Shown here: positions 31,987 to 40,602 of the stretch, one piece after another
Position numbering within the stretch: the first letter of the stretch is position 1
Layout: every line of letters starts with the position of its first letter
NCBI RefSeq assembly: GCF_049445795.1
Contig: NZ_JBMSDT010000013.1
Span: 124,001-188,000 of the forward strand
Length of the DNA: 64,000 bases
Direction: 5' to 3'
Source of the DNA: Larkinella sp049445795
Lineage (GTDB): Bacteria; Bacteroidota; Bacteroidia; Cytophagales; Spirosomataceae
Notes under the pieces: generated by a model
Told to the model about the DNA's origin: nothing
Database searches by the model: none
Seen by the model: the letters and a program-made list of their open reading frames with translations, nothing else
Program-made: the position numbers and the translations under genes

Positions 31987-34695
31987 ATGAAGATGACCCG
32001 ACATTTTACAACGTTTGTAAGCTTTTTCTTGGTTCTCCTTCCCGCACTGGCTCTGGCGCAGTTCCAGATCACCTTTCCCAAGTCGAGAATGGTGTTTCAA
32101 CGAAATAACGGGAACGAAGCCAGCTTATGGATCGGAGGGTATTATTCCCTCCCTTTCTCCCGAATCCAGGTTCGGGTAGAACCGATGGATGGCGGAACGC
32201 TCGTGGACTGGACGACCATTCAGGAAAACCCGAAAGGCGGAGCGTTTGCCGGATCAATCACCGTGAAAGGGGGCTGGTATCGGCTGAAGATACGAGGCTT
32301 GCAGGGAGAACAATACGTTGAAGGGGGGGGGGTTGAGCGCATTGGGGTGGGCGAAGTGTTTGCTATCGCCGGCCAATCCAACGCCCAGGGCTTTGATAAT
32401 TTTGGCGCACCAGGTGCGGGAAGTGACCGGGTAAACTGTGTCAATTTGGGCACAAGCGAATACGACTCCCCGTTCGATCCGAATTTCCCCGAATTTTCGC
32501 ATCTGGATGCGGGAAACCGTATTTTCCCGCGGGGGTACTCCGCCTGGTGCTGGGGCCGGTTGGGCGATCGGCTGGTCGAACGCTTAGGGGTGCCGGTCCT
32601 GTTTTTCAACGCGGCCTGGCAGGGCTCGTCGTCCAAGAACTGGCGTGAAAGTGCAGACGGTATTCAAACGACAGAAGAATTCACCAATTCCGTAAAGTAT
32701 CCGGTAGGGCAACCCTATGGTAACCTCCGGACCGTGCTGAATTATTACGTTCAGGCATTGGGGCTCCGGGCCGTTTTATGGCACCAGGGTGAAGCCGATA
32801 ACCAGTTTAATCGGACTGCCGATGAGTACGCGGCTAATCTGACGAAGGTCATTCAACGGAGCCGTGAACATAGCGGGAAAGATATTTCGTGGGTTATCAG
32901 TCGGGCCTCCTATTTTCACCCTGCCGGAAGCGACGCAGCTATTCTGGCGGGCCAGAATAAGGCAATACAAGATGCCGGAAACGCTTTTCCTGGCCCAAAT
33001 ACCGATAACATCCAGATACCGCGTATTGATAATTTCCACTTCTCCGATAACGGCCTGATTGAACTTGCCGAAGCCTGGAATGCCAGTCTCAACGAGAATT
33101 TCTTTCAGAATTCTAGCCCACAATCGCCCACGGCTGGCGCTACCATTACGGTCTCCTGCGCGGGCAACAATACCTTGTCTCTGAAAGTCGATGGCGGTTT
33201 TAACTCCATCAACTGGAATTCCGGTGGAAATGGACAGAGCATTACCGTCGGCGGTGGCCAGTATATGGCCACCGTGAAAGATGGTTTAGGAAATACCCGG
33301 TTTAGTGCACCCTATCAGGTTCCCAACCGCCCTACAATTACGGCCAACGGCCCCACTACATTCTGCGAGGGCGGAAACCTGACGCTAACCTCCAGCTACG
33401 ATAACACTTTTTGGAGTAATAACGCTACGGGTCGTACTGTGACGGTTTCGGCGGCCGGAAACTACCGGGGGGTTTATCGGGATGTAGGCAACTGCGAATT
33501 TACCTCGGACGAAATTGCGGTAAGAGTGAACCCGTTGCCAGCTCCTCCAACCGTTCGGAACTTGGGCCAGGCGCGCTTCTGTGACCGCTTATCGACCACG
33601 CTCGAATCGACGGATGCTCTGGTCTATAACTGGAGTACGGGTGAAAAAACAAAACAGATTGAAGTGCGGAGAGGAGGTAACTATTCACTGACGGTTACCG
33701 ACCAGAATGGCTGTACATCCCGCGAATCGAATCAGATTGCCATTATCGTCGATCCCCTCCCGGCCCGGCCAACGGTAACAGCGGGGGGACCTACCACATT
33801 TTGCGCCGATCAGAATGTAACGCTGACTTCGACGGCTGAAACCAGTTATGTCTGGGAAGGTGGGGCCAGCGGCCAGACCGGCCGTAGCGTGACGGTGAAT
33901 CAGGCCGGGAACTACCTGGTCAGAACACGGAACATCTACGGCTGCTTGTCAGATCCTTCCAATACCGTGTCAATTAAGGTCAATCCGCTTCCGGCCCCGC
34001 CAACGCTCACCGCCAGCGGCCCCACTACTTTTTGCGATGGAAACCAGGTCACCCTCACCGCCAGCGGCTCGCTGAAAGCCTTCTGGAATGTGGGCGATTC
34101 GACGCAGAGCATTGTCGCTACGCGGTCGAATACCTACACGGCTCGTGTTCGGGATGCCAACGGCTGTTTCTCACCGCCCTCGCTGGGTTTGGTGGTCGAT
34201 GTAAAACCGGTGCCTACTGTGCCGGTGGTGCAGCAGATTGGTACGTACACACTGGAAGCCTCCGGAACCCGGCAGGGTGATTACTACCAGTGGCAGCGTG
34301 ACAATGCAGTGGTGGAGCCGCGCACTGCCATCATAAAGGCGAACCAAACCGGTGCCTACCGGGCTCGGGCGTATCTGGCCTACGACAATGGCCTCGTGTG
34401 TGCCTCCGACTTCTCGGCCCCCATTGCCTTCACGTTGATCATCGACAACGACGGCCTGAGTGTGTATCCCAACCCCAGTCCGGATAAGGAAATCACGATC
34501 GAGACACTGGAAGACATCCGGGATGCAACCGTTACTTTATCCACCTTAAGCGGGCAGGTCTTGTGGAAAACGACGCTGACGACCTTCAATGAACGAAAAT
34601 TCTGGAACCTTTCAATGGTTCCGGCGGGGCATTACGTGATTACCGTGCGATCATCGACATTCAATGTATCAAAGCGCCTGATTCTGGGCCTGTAA
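31987..34695 (+). CDS. T9SS-secreted sialate O-acetylesterase-like protein with Ig-like repeats
   Basis: A 902-residue secreted multidomain protein. After a signal peptide (start at ATG 31987, MKMTRHFTTFVSFFLVLLPA, cleavage near ALAQ) and a beta-rich N domain comes an SGNH/SASA esterase domain at about 120-370: GQSNAQGF (nucleophile Ser), WHQGEAD (oxyanion-hole block) and DNFHFSDNGL (catalytic Asp-His pair). Then about five Ig-like repeats of 80-90 residues with the recurring sequence GPTTFC and NPLPAPPT, and a C-terminal type A sorting domain (LSVYPNPSPDKEITIE, then STLSGQVLW and SKRLIL). It likely removes acetyl groups from surface or environmental glycans. A G10 tract at 32323-32332 lies in frame. 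A paralogue follows at 34891. Confidence 0.9.
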   Translation: MKMTRHFTTFVSFFLVLLPALALAQFQITFPKSRMVFQRNNGNEASLWIGGYYSLPFSRIQVRVEPMDGGTLVDWTTIQENPKGGAFAGSITVKGGWYRLKIRGLQGEQYVEGGGVERIGVGEVFAIAGQSNAQGFDNFGAPGAGSDRVNCVNLGTSEYDSPFDPNFPEFSHLDAGNRIFPRGYSAWCWGRLGDRLVERLGVPVLFFNAAWQGSSSKNWRESADGIQTTEEFTNSVKYPVGQPYGNLRTVLNYYVQALGLRAVLWHQGEADNQFNRTADEYAANLTKVIQRSREHSGKDISWVISRASYFHPAGSDAAILAGQNKAIQDAGNAFPGPNTDNIQIPRIDNFHFSDNGLIELAEAWNASLNENFFQNSSPQSPTAGATITVSCAGNNTLSLKVDGGFNSINWNSGGNGQSITVGGGQYMATVKDGLGNTRFSAPYQVPNRPTITANGPTTFCEGGNLTLTSSYDNTFWSNNATGRTVTVSAAGNYRGVYRDVGNCEFTSDEIAVRVNPLPAPPTVRNLGQARFCDRLSTTLESTDALVYNWSTGEKTKQIEVRRGGNYSLTVTDQNGCTSRESNQIAIIVDPLPARPTVTAGGPTTFCADQNVTLTSTAETSYVWEGGASGQTGRSVTVNQAGNYLVRTRNIYGCLSDPSNTVSIKVNPLPAPPTLTASGPTTFCDGNQVTLTASGSLKAFWNVGDSTQSIVATRSNTYTARVRDANGCFSPPSLGLVVDVKPVPTVPVVQQIGTYTLEASGTRQGDYYQWQRDNAVVEPRTAIIKANQTGAYRARAYLAYDNGLVCASDFSAPIAFTLIIDNDGLSVYPNPSPDKEITIETLEDIRDATVTLSTLSGQVLWKTTLTTFNERKFWNLSMVPAGHYVITVRSSTFNVSKRLILGL
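32323..32332 (+). repeat. G10 homopolymer tract inside the coding sequence
   Basis: Ten consecutive G residues encode Gly-Gly-Gly plus the first base of Val in the N domain of the T9SS esterase-like gene. The paralogue at 34891 has GTTLVGQDNVQ at the same place and no tract. Such tracts change length easily during replication or sequencing. Confidence 0.95.
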
Positions 34696-34710
34696 GCAAT
34701 TCATTACCGG

Positions 34711-34752
34711 GAACGGTTCCGTCGGATGGGTCTGGCGGAACCGTTTTTTTTT
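34711..34752 (+). terminator. rho-independent terminator between the two esterase genes
   Basis: GAACGGTTCCG pairs with CGGAACCGTT around a GTCGGATGGGTCTGG-type loop and is followed by a run of nine T. It separates the two paralogous genes into different transcription units. Confidence 0.9.
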
Positions 34753-34890
34753 CCGAAAAAAAAAACAAATCTTTGTTAGTTAATTCCGAGTCTGGAGCCA
34801 ATTGGAGGACTTCAATTGATCCGCGAATTGCACAAGAGCCAGGGAGCAAAACCGAGAGAGATTGAACCGAGAACGATTACTTGTTGACGA

Positions 34891-37029
34891 ATGAAATTTA
34901 CTGTACTGACCCGGATGCTTGGCATGGCGGGAATGCTTCTTTTTGGGTACCCCTCCGTCGCTCAATTGAAAATAACGTATCCCGTCACGCGGGCGGTTTT
35001 TCAGCGTGACGCGAGTGATAACAGCACAATCTATATTGCCGGAAATTATACACAACCTATTACAAAAGTCGAAGCCCGGCTGATCAAAATGAACGAAGGG
35101 CAGGGTATCGATACCGATTGGCAAACCATCCAGACCGACCCGAAAGGGGGCGTCTTCCAGGGACCGGTTCGCGGCCGGGGTGGTTGGTATCGGCTGGAAG
35201 TTCGGGCCTGGCAGGGCACGACGCTCGTTGGGCAGGATAATGTCCAACGGGTCGGTATCGGTGAGGTATTTATCATTACGGGACAATCCAATGCCCAGGG
35301 TTTTCAACAACGGGGGGCCGAAGGTGCTACCGACGACCGGGTCAATTGCATTACGTACGACAATACGGCGGCTAACTCGCTCGAAAATCCGCCTGCGCTC
35401 GGTTTTCGGCAACTCGGAGCCGATGCGCTGGTTGGCCCGCGGGGGCAAAGCGCCTGGTGCTGGGGGATTCTAGGGGATCTGATCGCCAAGCAGTACAATA
35501 TTCCGGTTTTGTTCATCAATACCGCTTGGGAGGGAACAGCCATCCATAACTGGATTGAGAGTTTCGACGGAAAAACGACGAAAAATGTTTTCGTCGATCG
35601 AAACCTGCCGGCTGGGATGCCGTATGGCAATCTGCTGGTTTCATTGCGGTATTTTACTTCACTGCTGGGCCTTCGGGCGGTTTTGTGGCAGCAGGGAGAA
35701 ACCGACAACCACCTGCGGATTTCGCAGGAGCAGTACCGCAATTCGATGCAGTTGCTGATCAACAAAACCCGGGCCGACACCCGGCGCTATCCGTCCTGGA
35801 TGCTCGCCCGCTCGTCGTACAACCTGGGCCGCTTCGATCAGGGAATTATTACGGCTCAGAATCAGGTGATCGGCACATTCAACAACAACGTGTTTGCAGG
35901 GCCGGAAACCGATCGCATCCAGATTCCCCGCTATGATCAGGTCAATGGCGATGGCGGAACACATTTTGGGGGCGATGGATTGCGCCAGTATGCCGAAGCC
36001 TGGTTTGCGAGCATGGACGGGCGGTTTCTGACCGGAACAATTCCGCTGATGCCGCTGCCGACACCCGCTTTGACCGTCGCCTGTGCCGCAAACAACCAAA
36101 GCATTACACTGAGTTTACAATCGGAAGTACGCGATCGTGACAATACGGTTTTTCCGCTCACCAACGTGACCTGGAGCAACGGCCAGAAAGGCAGTACGCT
36201 GACCGTCACGACGCCCGGAACGTATTACGCCATTGCCAAAGACGAGGGCGGAACGACCTTTATCTCGCCCCAGGTGACAATAGCCGCTCCACTGGTCCCG
36301 GCGACTCCGGCCATTACGCAGTCGGGGCAACAACAAGCCTGTGCGGATTCCACATTCACGTTTACCACCGATAGCCCGGTTGCCAACAACATCATCTGGA
36401 GCAATAACACCACGGGTCGCCAACTGACCGTCGGAACGGCCGGAACCTACACGGCGCGAGCCGTCAATCTCTATGGCTGTACGTCGGGAGCCTCGGCACC
36501 GGCTACCTTGCTCATCCGACCCAAACAGACCGCGCCGACCATCGAGCAGCGGGGGCCTTTCTCGCTCCAGGCCATCCCACCCGCCGATGCTCCCATCGCC
36601 AAACGGGAGTACGACTGGCTATCGGCCGGAAAGGTCTTGGGCGGTAATTCCGACGTCATCAAGATAACGCAAACCGGGCAGTATGCCGCCCGCTCGAAAA
36701 CAACTTTTACCATCGGCAGCAATGCAATCGTCTGTTACTCGCCCTATTCGAAGGAAGTCGGATACATCACGAATGAAAATGCGGGCAATGGCCTGATCGC
36801 CTTTCCTAATCCGTCGGCGGATGGGGTGGTCCGTCTGGAGATCCGGGAAAACCTGACCAATACGAAGGTAACCGTCTCAACCTTAAGTGGTCAGGTCGTA
36901 TACACTAAACAAGTGCCGGTTTTTAATAACCAGGTGGCCATCAACCTGTCGGCACTCTCGACGGGCAACTACATCATCCGGATTAAGGCCGACGGCTACG
37001 AAGCAACCCGGCGCGTCTGGATAAAATAA
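34891..37029 (+). CDS. T9SS-secreted sialate O-acetylesterase-like protein (shorter paralogue)
   Basis: A 712-residue paralogue of the preceding protein. Signal peptide MKFTVLTRMLGMAGMLLFGY (cleavage near VAQ), N domain about 25-125, SGNH/SASA domain about 125-375 with GQSNAQGF, WQQGETDN, and the Asp/His region YDQVNGDGGTHFGGDGL, where the His follows a short insertion relative to the first protein. Then only about two Ig-like repeats and a C-terminal sorting domain (LIAFPNPSADGVVRLE, STLSGQVVYTKQ, YIIRIKADGYEATRRVWIK). It is the same architecture with fewer repeats, so tandem duplication with repeat loss or gain is likely. It is followed by a terminator-like hairpin and the nuo operon. Confidence 0.9.
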   Translation: MKFTVLTRMLGMAGMLLFGYPSVAQLKITYPVTRAVFQRDASDNSTIYIAGNYTQPITKVEARLIKMNEGQGIDTDWQTIQTDPKGGVFQGPVRGRGGWYRLEVRAWQGTTLVGQDNVQRVGIGEVFIITGQSNAQGFQQRGAEGATDDRVNCITYDNTAANSLENPPALGFRQLGADALVGPRGQSAWCWGILGDLIAKQYNIPVLFINTAWEGTAIHNWIESFDGKTTKNVFVDRNLPAGMPYGNLLVSLRYFTSLLGLRAVLWQQGETDNHLRISQEQYRNSMQLLINKTRADTRRYPSWMLARSSYNLGRFDQGIITAQNQVIGTFNNNVFAGPETDRIQIPRYDQVNGDGGTHFGGDGLRQYAEAWFASMDGRFLTGTIPLMPLPTPALTVACAANNQSITLSLQSEVRDRDNTVFPLTNVTWSNGQKGSTLTVTTPGTYYAIAKDEGGTTFISPQVTIAAPLVPATPAITQSGQQQACADSTFTFTTDSPVANNIIWSNNTTGRQLTVGTAGTYTARAVNLYGCTSGASAPATLLIRPKQTAPTIEQRGPFSLQAIPPADAPIAKREYDWLSAGKVLGGNSDVIKITQTGQYAARSKTTFTIGSNAIVCYSPYSKEVGYITNENAGNGLIAFPNPSADGVVRLEIRENLTNTKVTVSTLSGQVVYTKQVPVFNNQVAINLSALSTGNYIIRIKADGYEATRRVWIK

Positions 37030-37045
37030 CCATTAATTTTCAATG

Positions 37046-37081
37046 AAAGCGGGCCTTCCAACATACTGGGAGGCCCGCTTT
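37046..37081 (+). terminator. terminator-like hairpin
   Basis: AAAGCGGGCCTTCC pairs with GGGAGGCCCGCTTT (one imperfect pair) with an 8-base loop. The trailing T-run is short. It lies 17 bases after the esterase stop. Confidence 0.75.
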
Positions 37082-37083
37082 GT

Positions 37084-37115
37084 GTTGATAAATCCGTGGT
37101 TATGTGGTAAATTTG
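37084..37115 (+). promoter_or_regulatory. promoter of the nuo operon
   Basis: GTTG at 37084-37087 is separated by 20 bases from TAAATTTG at 37108-37115, a good Bacteroidota -33/-7 arrangement (TTTG-like and TAnnTTTG). A transcript would have a leader of about 45-50 bases before nuoA at 37170. Confidence 0.65.
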
Positions 37116-37169
37116 GAAGATGATTTGTGTTTGAAATATCATTAACTTGCGTGCTTTCTATAGCTTTCT

Positions 37170-37541
37170 ATGAACTCAACCTATTTGCCTTCTGATTACC
37201 TGCCGGTTTTTATCCAGTTGGGCCTGGCGCTGGCATTTATTATCGTCACCATGATTGTGACGCACAATATCGGGCCGAAGCGGAAAAGCCAGAAGAAGGA
37301 TGCGGCCTTCGAGTGCGGAATTCCGTCGGAAGGCGATGCGCGGACGCCAATTTCAATCAAATACTTCCTGATCGCCATTCTGTTTGTGTTGTTTGACGTA
37401 GAGGTCATCTTTATGTACCCCTGGGCGGTCAACTTCAAAACCCTCGGCATGGCCGGTTTTTTGGAAATGGTTCTTTTTATGGGCTTGCTGCTGGCCGGTT
37501 TTTATTACATCCTGCGGAAAGGCGTTTTGAAGTGGGAGTAA
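37170..37541 (+). CDS. nuoA: NADH-quinone oxidoreductase subunit A
   Basis: A 123-residue NuoA with three membrane helices (about 12-33, 64-86, 92-114). The conserved middle segment KDAAFECGIPSEGDARTPIS and FDVEVIFMYPWAV are family hallmarks. NuoA closes the junction between the quinone pocket and membrane arm of complex I. First gene of the nuo operon, with a promoter-like pair 55-86 bases upstream. NuoB follows after 55 bases. Confidence 0.97.
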   Translation: MNSTYLPSDYLPVFIQLGLALAFIIVTMIVTHNIGPKRKSQKKDAAFECGIPSEGDARTPISIKYFLIAILFVLFDVEVIFMYPWAVNFKTLGMAGFLEMVLFMGLLLAGFYYILRKGVLKWE

Positions 37542-37596
37542 ACCGAAACTCAATAAAAAATGTTAATTTGTTGTTATCAGCAAACAACTCAACAGC

Positions 37597-38142
37597 ATGG
37601 CAAGTGACATCAAGATAGTCGAAGCACCGGACAACTATAGTGGAGCCGGTTTTCAGGCGACTTCATTCGATAAAATCATTGGGTTGGCCCGGGCAAACTC
37701 GCTCTGGCCATTGCCGTTTGCAACCTCGTGTTGCGGAATCGAGTTCATGGCAACGATGGCATCGCGCTACGACATTGCCCGGTTTGGGGCCGAGCGCCCG
37801 AGTTTCTCGCCCCGGCAGGCCGACGTGCTGCTGGTGGCCGGAACGATTGCCAAGAAGATGGCGCCGGTGGTCAAGCAGGTGTATCTGCAAATGGCCGAAC
37901 CCCGCTGGGTGATTGCCATCGGAGCCTGCGCGTCGAGTGGCGGTATTTTTGACACCTACAGCGTCTTGCAGGGCATCGACCGTATCATTCCGGTGGATGT
38001 GTACGTGCCGGGTTGCCCACCGCGTCCGGAGCAGATTCTGGACGGCCTGATGCAGGTGCAGGAACTGGCGCACAACGAGTCGCTGCGTCGCCGGAATGCA
38101 CCCGAATACCAGCACCTGCTCGAATCGTACAATATTCAATGA
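37597..38142 (+). CDS. nuoB: NADH-quinone oxidoreductase subunit B
   Basis: A 181-residue NuoB that carries the N2 [4Fe-4S] cluster next to the quinone site. Ligands are seen in TSCCGIEFMA (tandem Cys), GACASSGG and VPGCPPRPE. Length normal. The spacer to nuoC (38143-38266) holds an iterated-word hairpin. Confidence 0.98.
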   Translation: MASDIKIVEAPDNYSGAGFQATSFDKIIGLARANSLWPLPFATSCCGIEFMATMASRYDIARFGAERPSFSPRQADVLLVAGTIAKKMAPVVKQVYLQMAEPRWVIAIGACASSGGIFDTYSVLQGIDRIIPVDVYVPGCPPRPEQILDGLMQVQELAHNESLRRRNAPEYQHLLESYNIQ

Positions 38143-38167
38143 AATGATGGTTCAGATGGTTTGATGG

Positions 38168-38242
38168 TTTTAATGGCTGGATGGTTTTTGACCTTCAAAC
38201 CATTCAACAATTTTAGCCATCCAAACCATTCAGCCATTAAAA
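38168..38242. repeat. iterated-word intergenic hairpin (ATGGTTT type), nuoB-nuoC
   Basis: Arm 38168-38187 (words AATGGCTGG, ATGGTTT) pairs with 38223-38242 (AAACCATT, CAGCCATT) with 19 of 20 positions complementary. More copies of ATGGTTT and AACCATT lie outside the core. The same words appear in the nuoC-nuoD spacer. Confidence 0.85.
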
Positions 38243-38266
38243 ACACTCAATTAGTCGATCTTTTTC

Positions 38267-38770
38267 ATGACGAACGAAGAAGTTGCCAAAGATCTGATCC
38301 GCCAGTTTGGGGAAACCGTCTACGATTTCGATGAGCCTTTCGGGATGCTGACCCTGTCGACCACCCGGGAGCAGATCATTCCGATGGTGGAGTACCTGCG
38401 GGATCATCCCCTCTATCAGATCAACTTTCTGACCACCCTCTTCGGCATCCATTACCCCGATGACCCGAATCCGGAGCGGGAGTACTGCGTCGTCTACCAA
38501 CTGCATAGTCTGGTCAATAATTTCCGGATTCGCATTAAGGTTTTCCTGGCTGAAAATGATCTGCATATCCCGACGCTGACGAAAATTTACAGCAGCGCCA
38601 ACTGGATGGAACGCGAAACCTACGACTTTTTCGGCGTCATCTTCGACGGTCACCCGAAACTGATCCGGATTCTGAACATGGAGGACATGGATTATTTTCC
38701 GATGCGCAAAGAATATCCGCTCGAAGACCCGACGCGGGAAGATAAAATTGACGCTTTATTTGGTCGATAA
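38267..38770 (+). CDS. nuoC: NADH-quinone oxidoreductase subunit C
   Basis: A 167-residue NuoC (30 kDa subunit), separate from NuoD as in most bacteria outside the enterics. The 30 kDa signature is visible in SANWMERETYDFFGVIFDGH (about 111-130), followed by RKEYPLEDPTREDK at the end. It helps form the quinone-side module of complex I. Flanked on both sides by iterated-word hairpins. Confidence 0.97.
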   Translation: MTNEEVAKDLIRQFGETVYDFDEPFGMLTLSTTREQIIPMVEYLRDHPLYQINFLTTLFGIHYPDDPNPEREYCVVYQLHSLVNNFRIRIKVFLAENDLHIPTLTKIYSSANWMERETYDFFGVIFDGHPKLIRILNMEDMDYFPMRKEYPLEDPTREDKIDALFGR

Positions 38771-38793
38771 TGGATTGAAGGGCTAGATGGCTG

Positions 38794-38873
38794 AAATTGT
38801 TGAATGGCTTTATGGTCAAGAAAACCGTCTGACTATTTTTAACCATCCAACCATTAAAGCCATTCCACAATTT
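38794..38873. repeat. iterated-word intergenic hairpin (ATGGCTTT type), nuoC-nuoD
   Basis: Arm 38794-38816 pairs with 38850-38873 with one mismatch and one bulged base. Words AATGGCT, ATGGT and their complements are repeated. The second arm reaches to 8 bases before the nuoD ATG. Related to the nuoB-nuoC spacer by word content. Confidence 0.85.
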
Positions 38874-38881
38874 AAAATTCC

Positions 38882-40129
38882 ATGAGCACTGTACTTGACA
38901 TATCGAATAAAGATGTACCGGGCAGCGATCTGCCTTCCAAACCGGAGGAGTCGGTCCAGTATGTCAACGAATTGACCACGCTCAACCTCGGGCCGACCCA
39001 CCCGGCCACGCACGGTATTTTCCAGAACATCCTGCAAATGGACGGGGAAAAAATCGTGTCGGGTGAGCAGACCATCGGGTACATTCACCGGGCGTTTGAG
39101 AAGATCGCCGAACGGCGGCCGTTCTACCAGATTACGACGCTGACCGACCGGATGAACTATTGTTCGTCACCGATCAACAACTTCGGCTGGCATATGACGG
39201 TCGAGAAACTGCTCGGCATCACGGTGCCGAAGCGGGCTGAGTACATCCGCGTGATCATGATGGAACTGGCCCGGATTGCCGACCATCTGATCTGCAACGG
39301 GATTCTGGGCGTGGATACGGGCGCTTTCACCGGTTTTCTGTACCTGTTCGAAGAACGGGAGAACATCTACGAAATTTACGAGGAAGTTTGCGGAGCGCGG
39401 CTGACGACCAACATGGGCCGGATTGGCGGGATGGAGCGCGACCTGTCGCCGGAAGCCATCCGGAAAATCCGGGCGTTTATCAAGCGCTTTCCGCCCATCA
39501 TGCAGGAGTTTGAAAAACTGTTCAACCGCAACCGGATTTTCATGGACCGCGTCATCGATGTGGGTCCCATAACCGCCGAGCGCGCCCTGAACTACGGTTT
39601 TACCGGCCCGAACCTGCGGGCCGCCGGGGTCGATTACGACGTGCGGGTGATGAATCCGTATTCGTCGTATCAGGACTTCGAGTTTGATATTCCAGTGGGC
39701 AAAAGTGGCGACACCTACGACCGGTTTATGGTGCGGAACGAAGAGATCTGGCAGAGTCTGCGGATCATCGAACAGGCCATCGAAAACCTGCCCGAAGGGC
39801 CGTATTTTGCCGATGCGCCGGAATATTATCTGCCACCGAAGAAAGAGGTGTACCGAAACATGGAAGCGCTGATCTATCACTTTAAAATTGTGATGGGCGA
39901 AATCGACGCGCCGGTGGGCGAAGTCTACCACGCCGTCGAGGGCGGAAACGGCGAACTGGGTTTTTACCTGATCAGCGACGGGGGCCGGGCGCCGTACCGG
40001 CTGCATTTCCGGCGGCCTTCGTTTATTTACTACCAGGCTTACCCGGAAATGTGCGTAGGCACGACCTTGTCGGATGCCATTGTGATTATGAGTAGCCTGA
40101 ACGTGATTGCGGGCGAATTGGACGCATAA
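38882..40129 (+). CDS. nuoD: NADH-quinone oxidoreductase subunit D
   Basis: A 415-residue NuoD (49 kDa subunit). Family marks are LGPTHPATHGIFQNILQMDG (quinone-site His), GYIHRAFEKIAERRPFYQ, the RIGGMERDLS segment, VYHAVEGGNGELGFYLISDG and the C-terminal VIMSSLNVIAGELDA. Length is normal. It is followed after 26 bases by the first DUF29 gene. Confidence 0.98.
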   Translation: MSTVLDISNKDVPGSDLPSKPEESVQYVNELTTLNLGPTHPATHGIFQNILQMDGEKIVSGEQTIGYIHRAFEKIAERRPFYQITTLTDRMNYCSSPINNFGWHMTVEKLLGITVPKRAEYIRVIMMELARIADHLICNGILGVDTGAFTGFLYLFEERENIYEIYEEVCGARLTTNMGRIGGMERDLSPEAIRKIRAFIKRFPPIMQEFEKLFNRNRIFMDRVIDVGPITAERALNYGFTGPNLRAAGVDYDVRVMNPYSSYQDFEFDIPVGKSGDTYDRFMVRNEEIWQSLRIIEQAIENLPEGPYFADAPEYYLPPKKEVYRNMEALIYHFKIVMGEIDAPVGEVYHAVEGGNGELGFYLISDGGRAPYRLHFRRPSFIYYQAYPEMCVGTTLSDAIVIMSSLNVIAGELDA

Positions 40130-40155
40130 ACCCCTTGTGGGAGAAAGGAGGGACT

Positions 40156-40596
40156 ATGAAACCCGACTGGCAGGATTTGGTCAGTAGTTCGTATCCGGAA
40201 ACGGTCATTGCCATCCGAAAAATGATTGAGCAAAACGAATACGAAGAAGCCATTGCTGGCCTGGATGAACTGGAAGATAGCATGTCGAAGCATGAACAGC
40301 GGGCTGTCAAAAGCCAACTGACGCGCTTGATGGCGCACATTTTGAAATGGCGTTATCAACCCGATAAACGATCGACTAGTTGGGCTTCAACAATTGCAAA
40401 TGCCCGAATTGAAATTGAAGATGCACAGGATACCATGCCTTCGCTGAATGCAACATTTATTCGGAGTATTTGGGCGAAGTGTTTTGACCACGCTATTACA
40501 TTGGCCAAAGCCGAAATGAACCTGTCCCGCAAAGATAAATTTGAGCCTGCCCCGTTGACCTGGCAGGAAGTTTTTGACGACGAATACCTGCTGTAA
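40156..40596 (+). CDS. DUF29 family protein inside the nuo operon (first copy)
   Basis: A 146-residue soluble protein of the DUF29 type, with the core KSQLTRLMAHILKWRYQPDK followed by RSTSWASTIANARIEIE, which matches the characteristic L..HLLKWQYQP..RS.SW..TI pattern I recall for that family. An N-terminal helical stretch (about 10-45, VIAIRKMIEQNEYEEAI) and a C terminus ending FEPAPLTWQEVFDDEYLL. The ATG at 40156 has an AGGAGGG-like sequence 8 bases upstream. Function unknown. It fits tightly between nuoD and nuoE (26 and 6 bases). A second DUF29 gene lies between nuoF and nuoG. Confidence 0.85.
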   Translation: MKPDWQDLVSSSYPETVIAIRKMIEQNEYEEAIAGLDELEDSMSKHEQRAVKSQLTRLMAHILKWRYQPDKRSTSWASTIANARIEIEDAQDTMPSLNATFIRSIWAKCFDHAITLAKAEMNLSRKDKFEPAPLTWQEVFDDEYLL

Positions 40597-40602
40597 ACCG
40601 AT

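Noticed and set aside
34741..34768. T9 and A10 runs as phase-variation tracts
   Set aside because: They are in the terminator and its trailing spacer, not in a coding sequence or promoter spacer.
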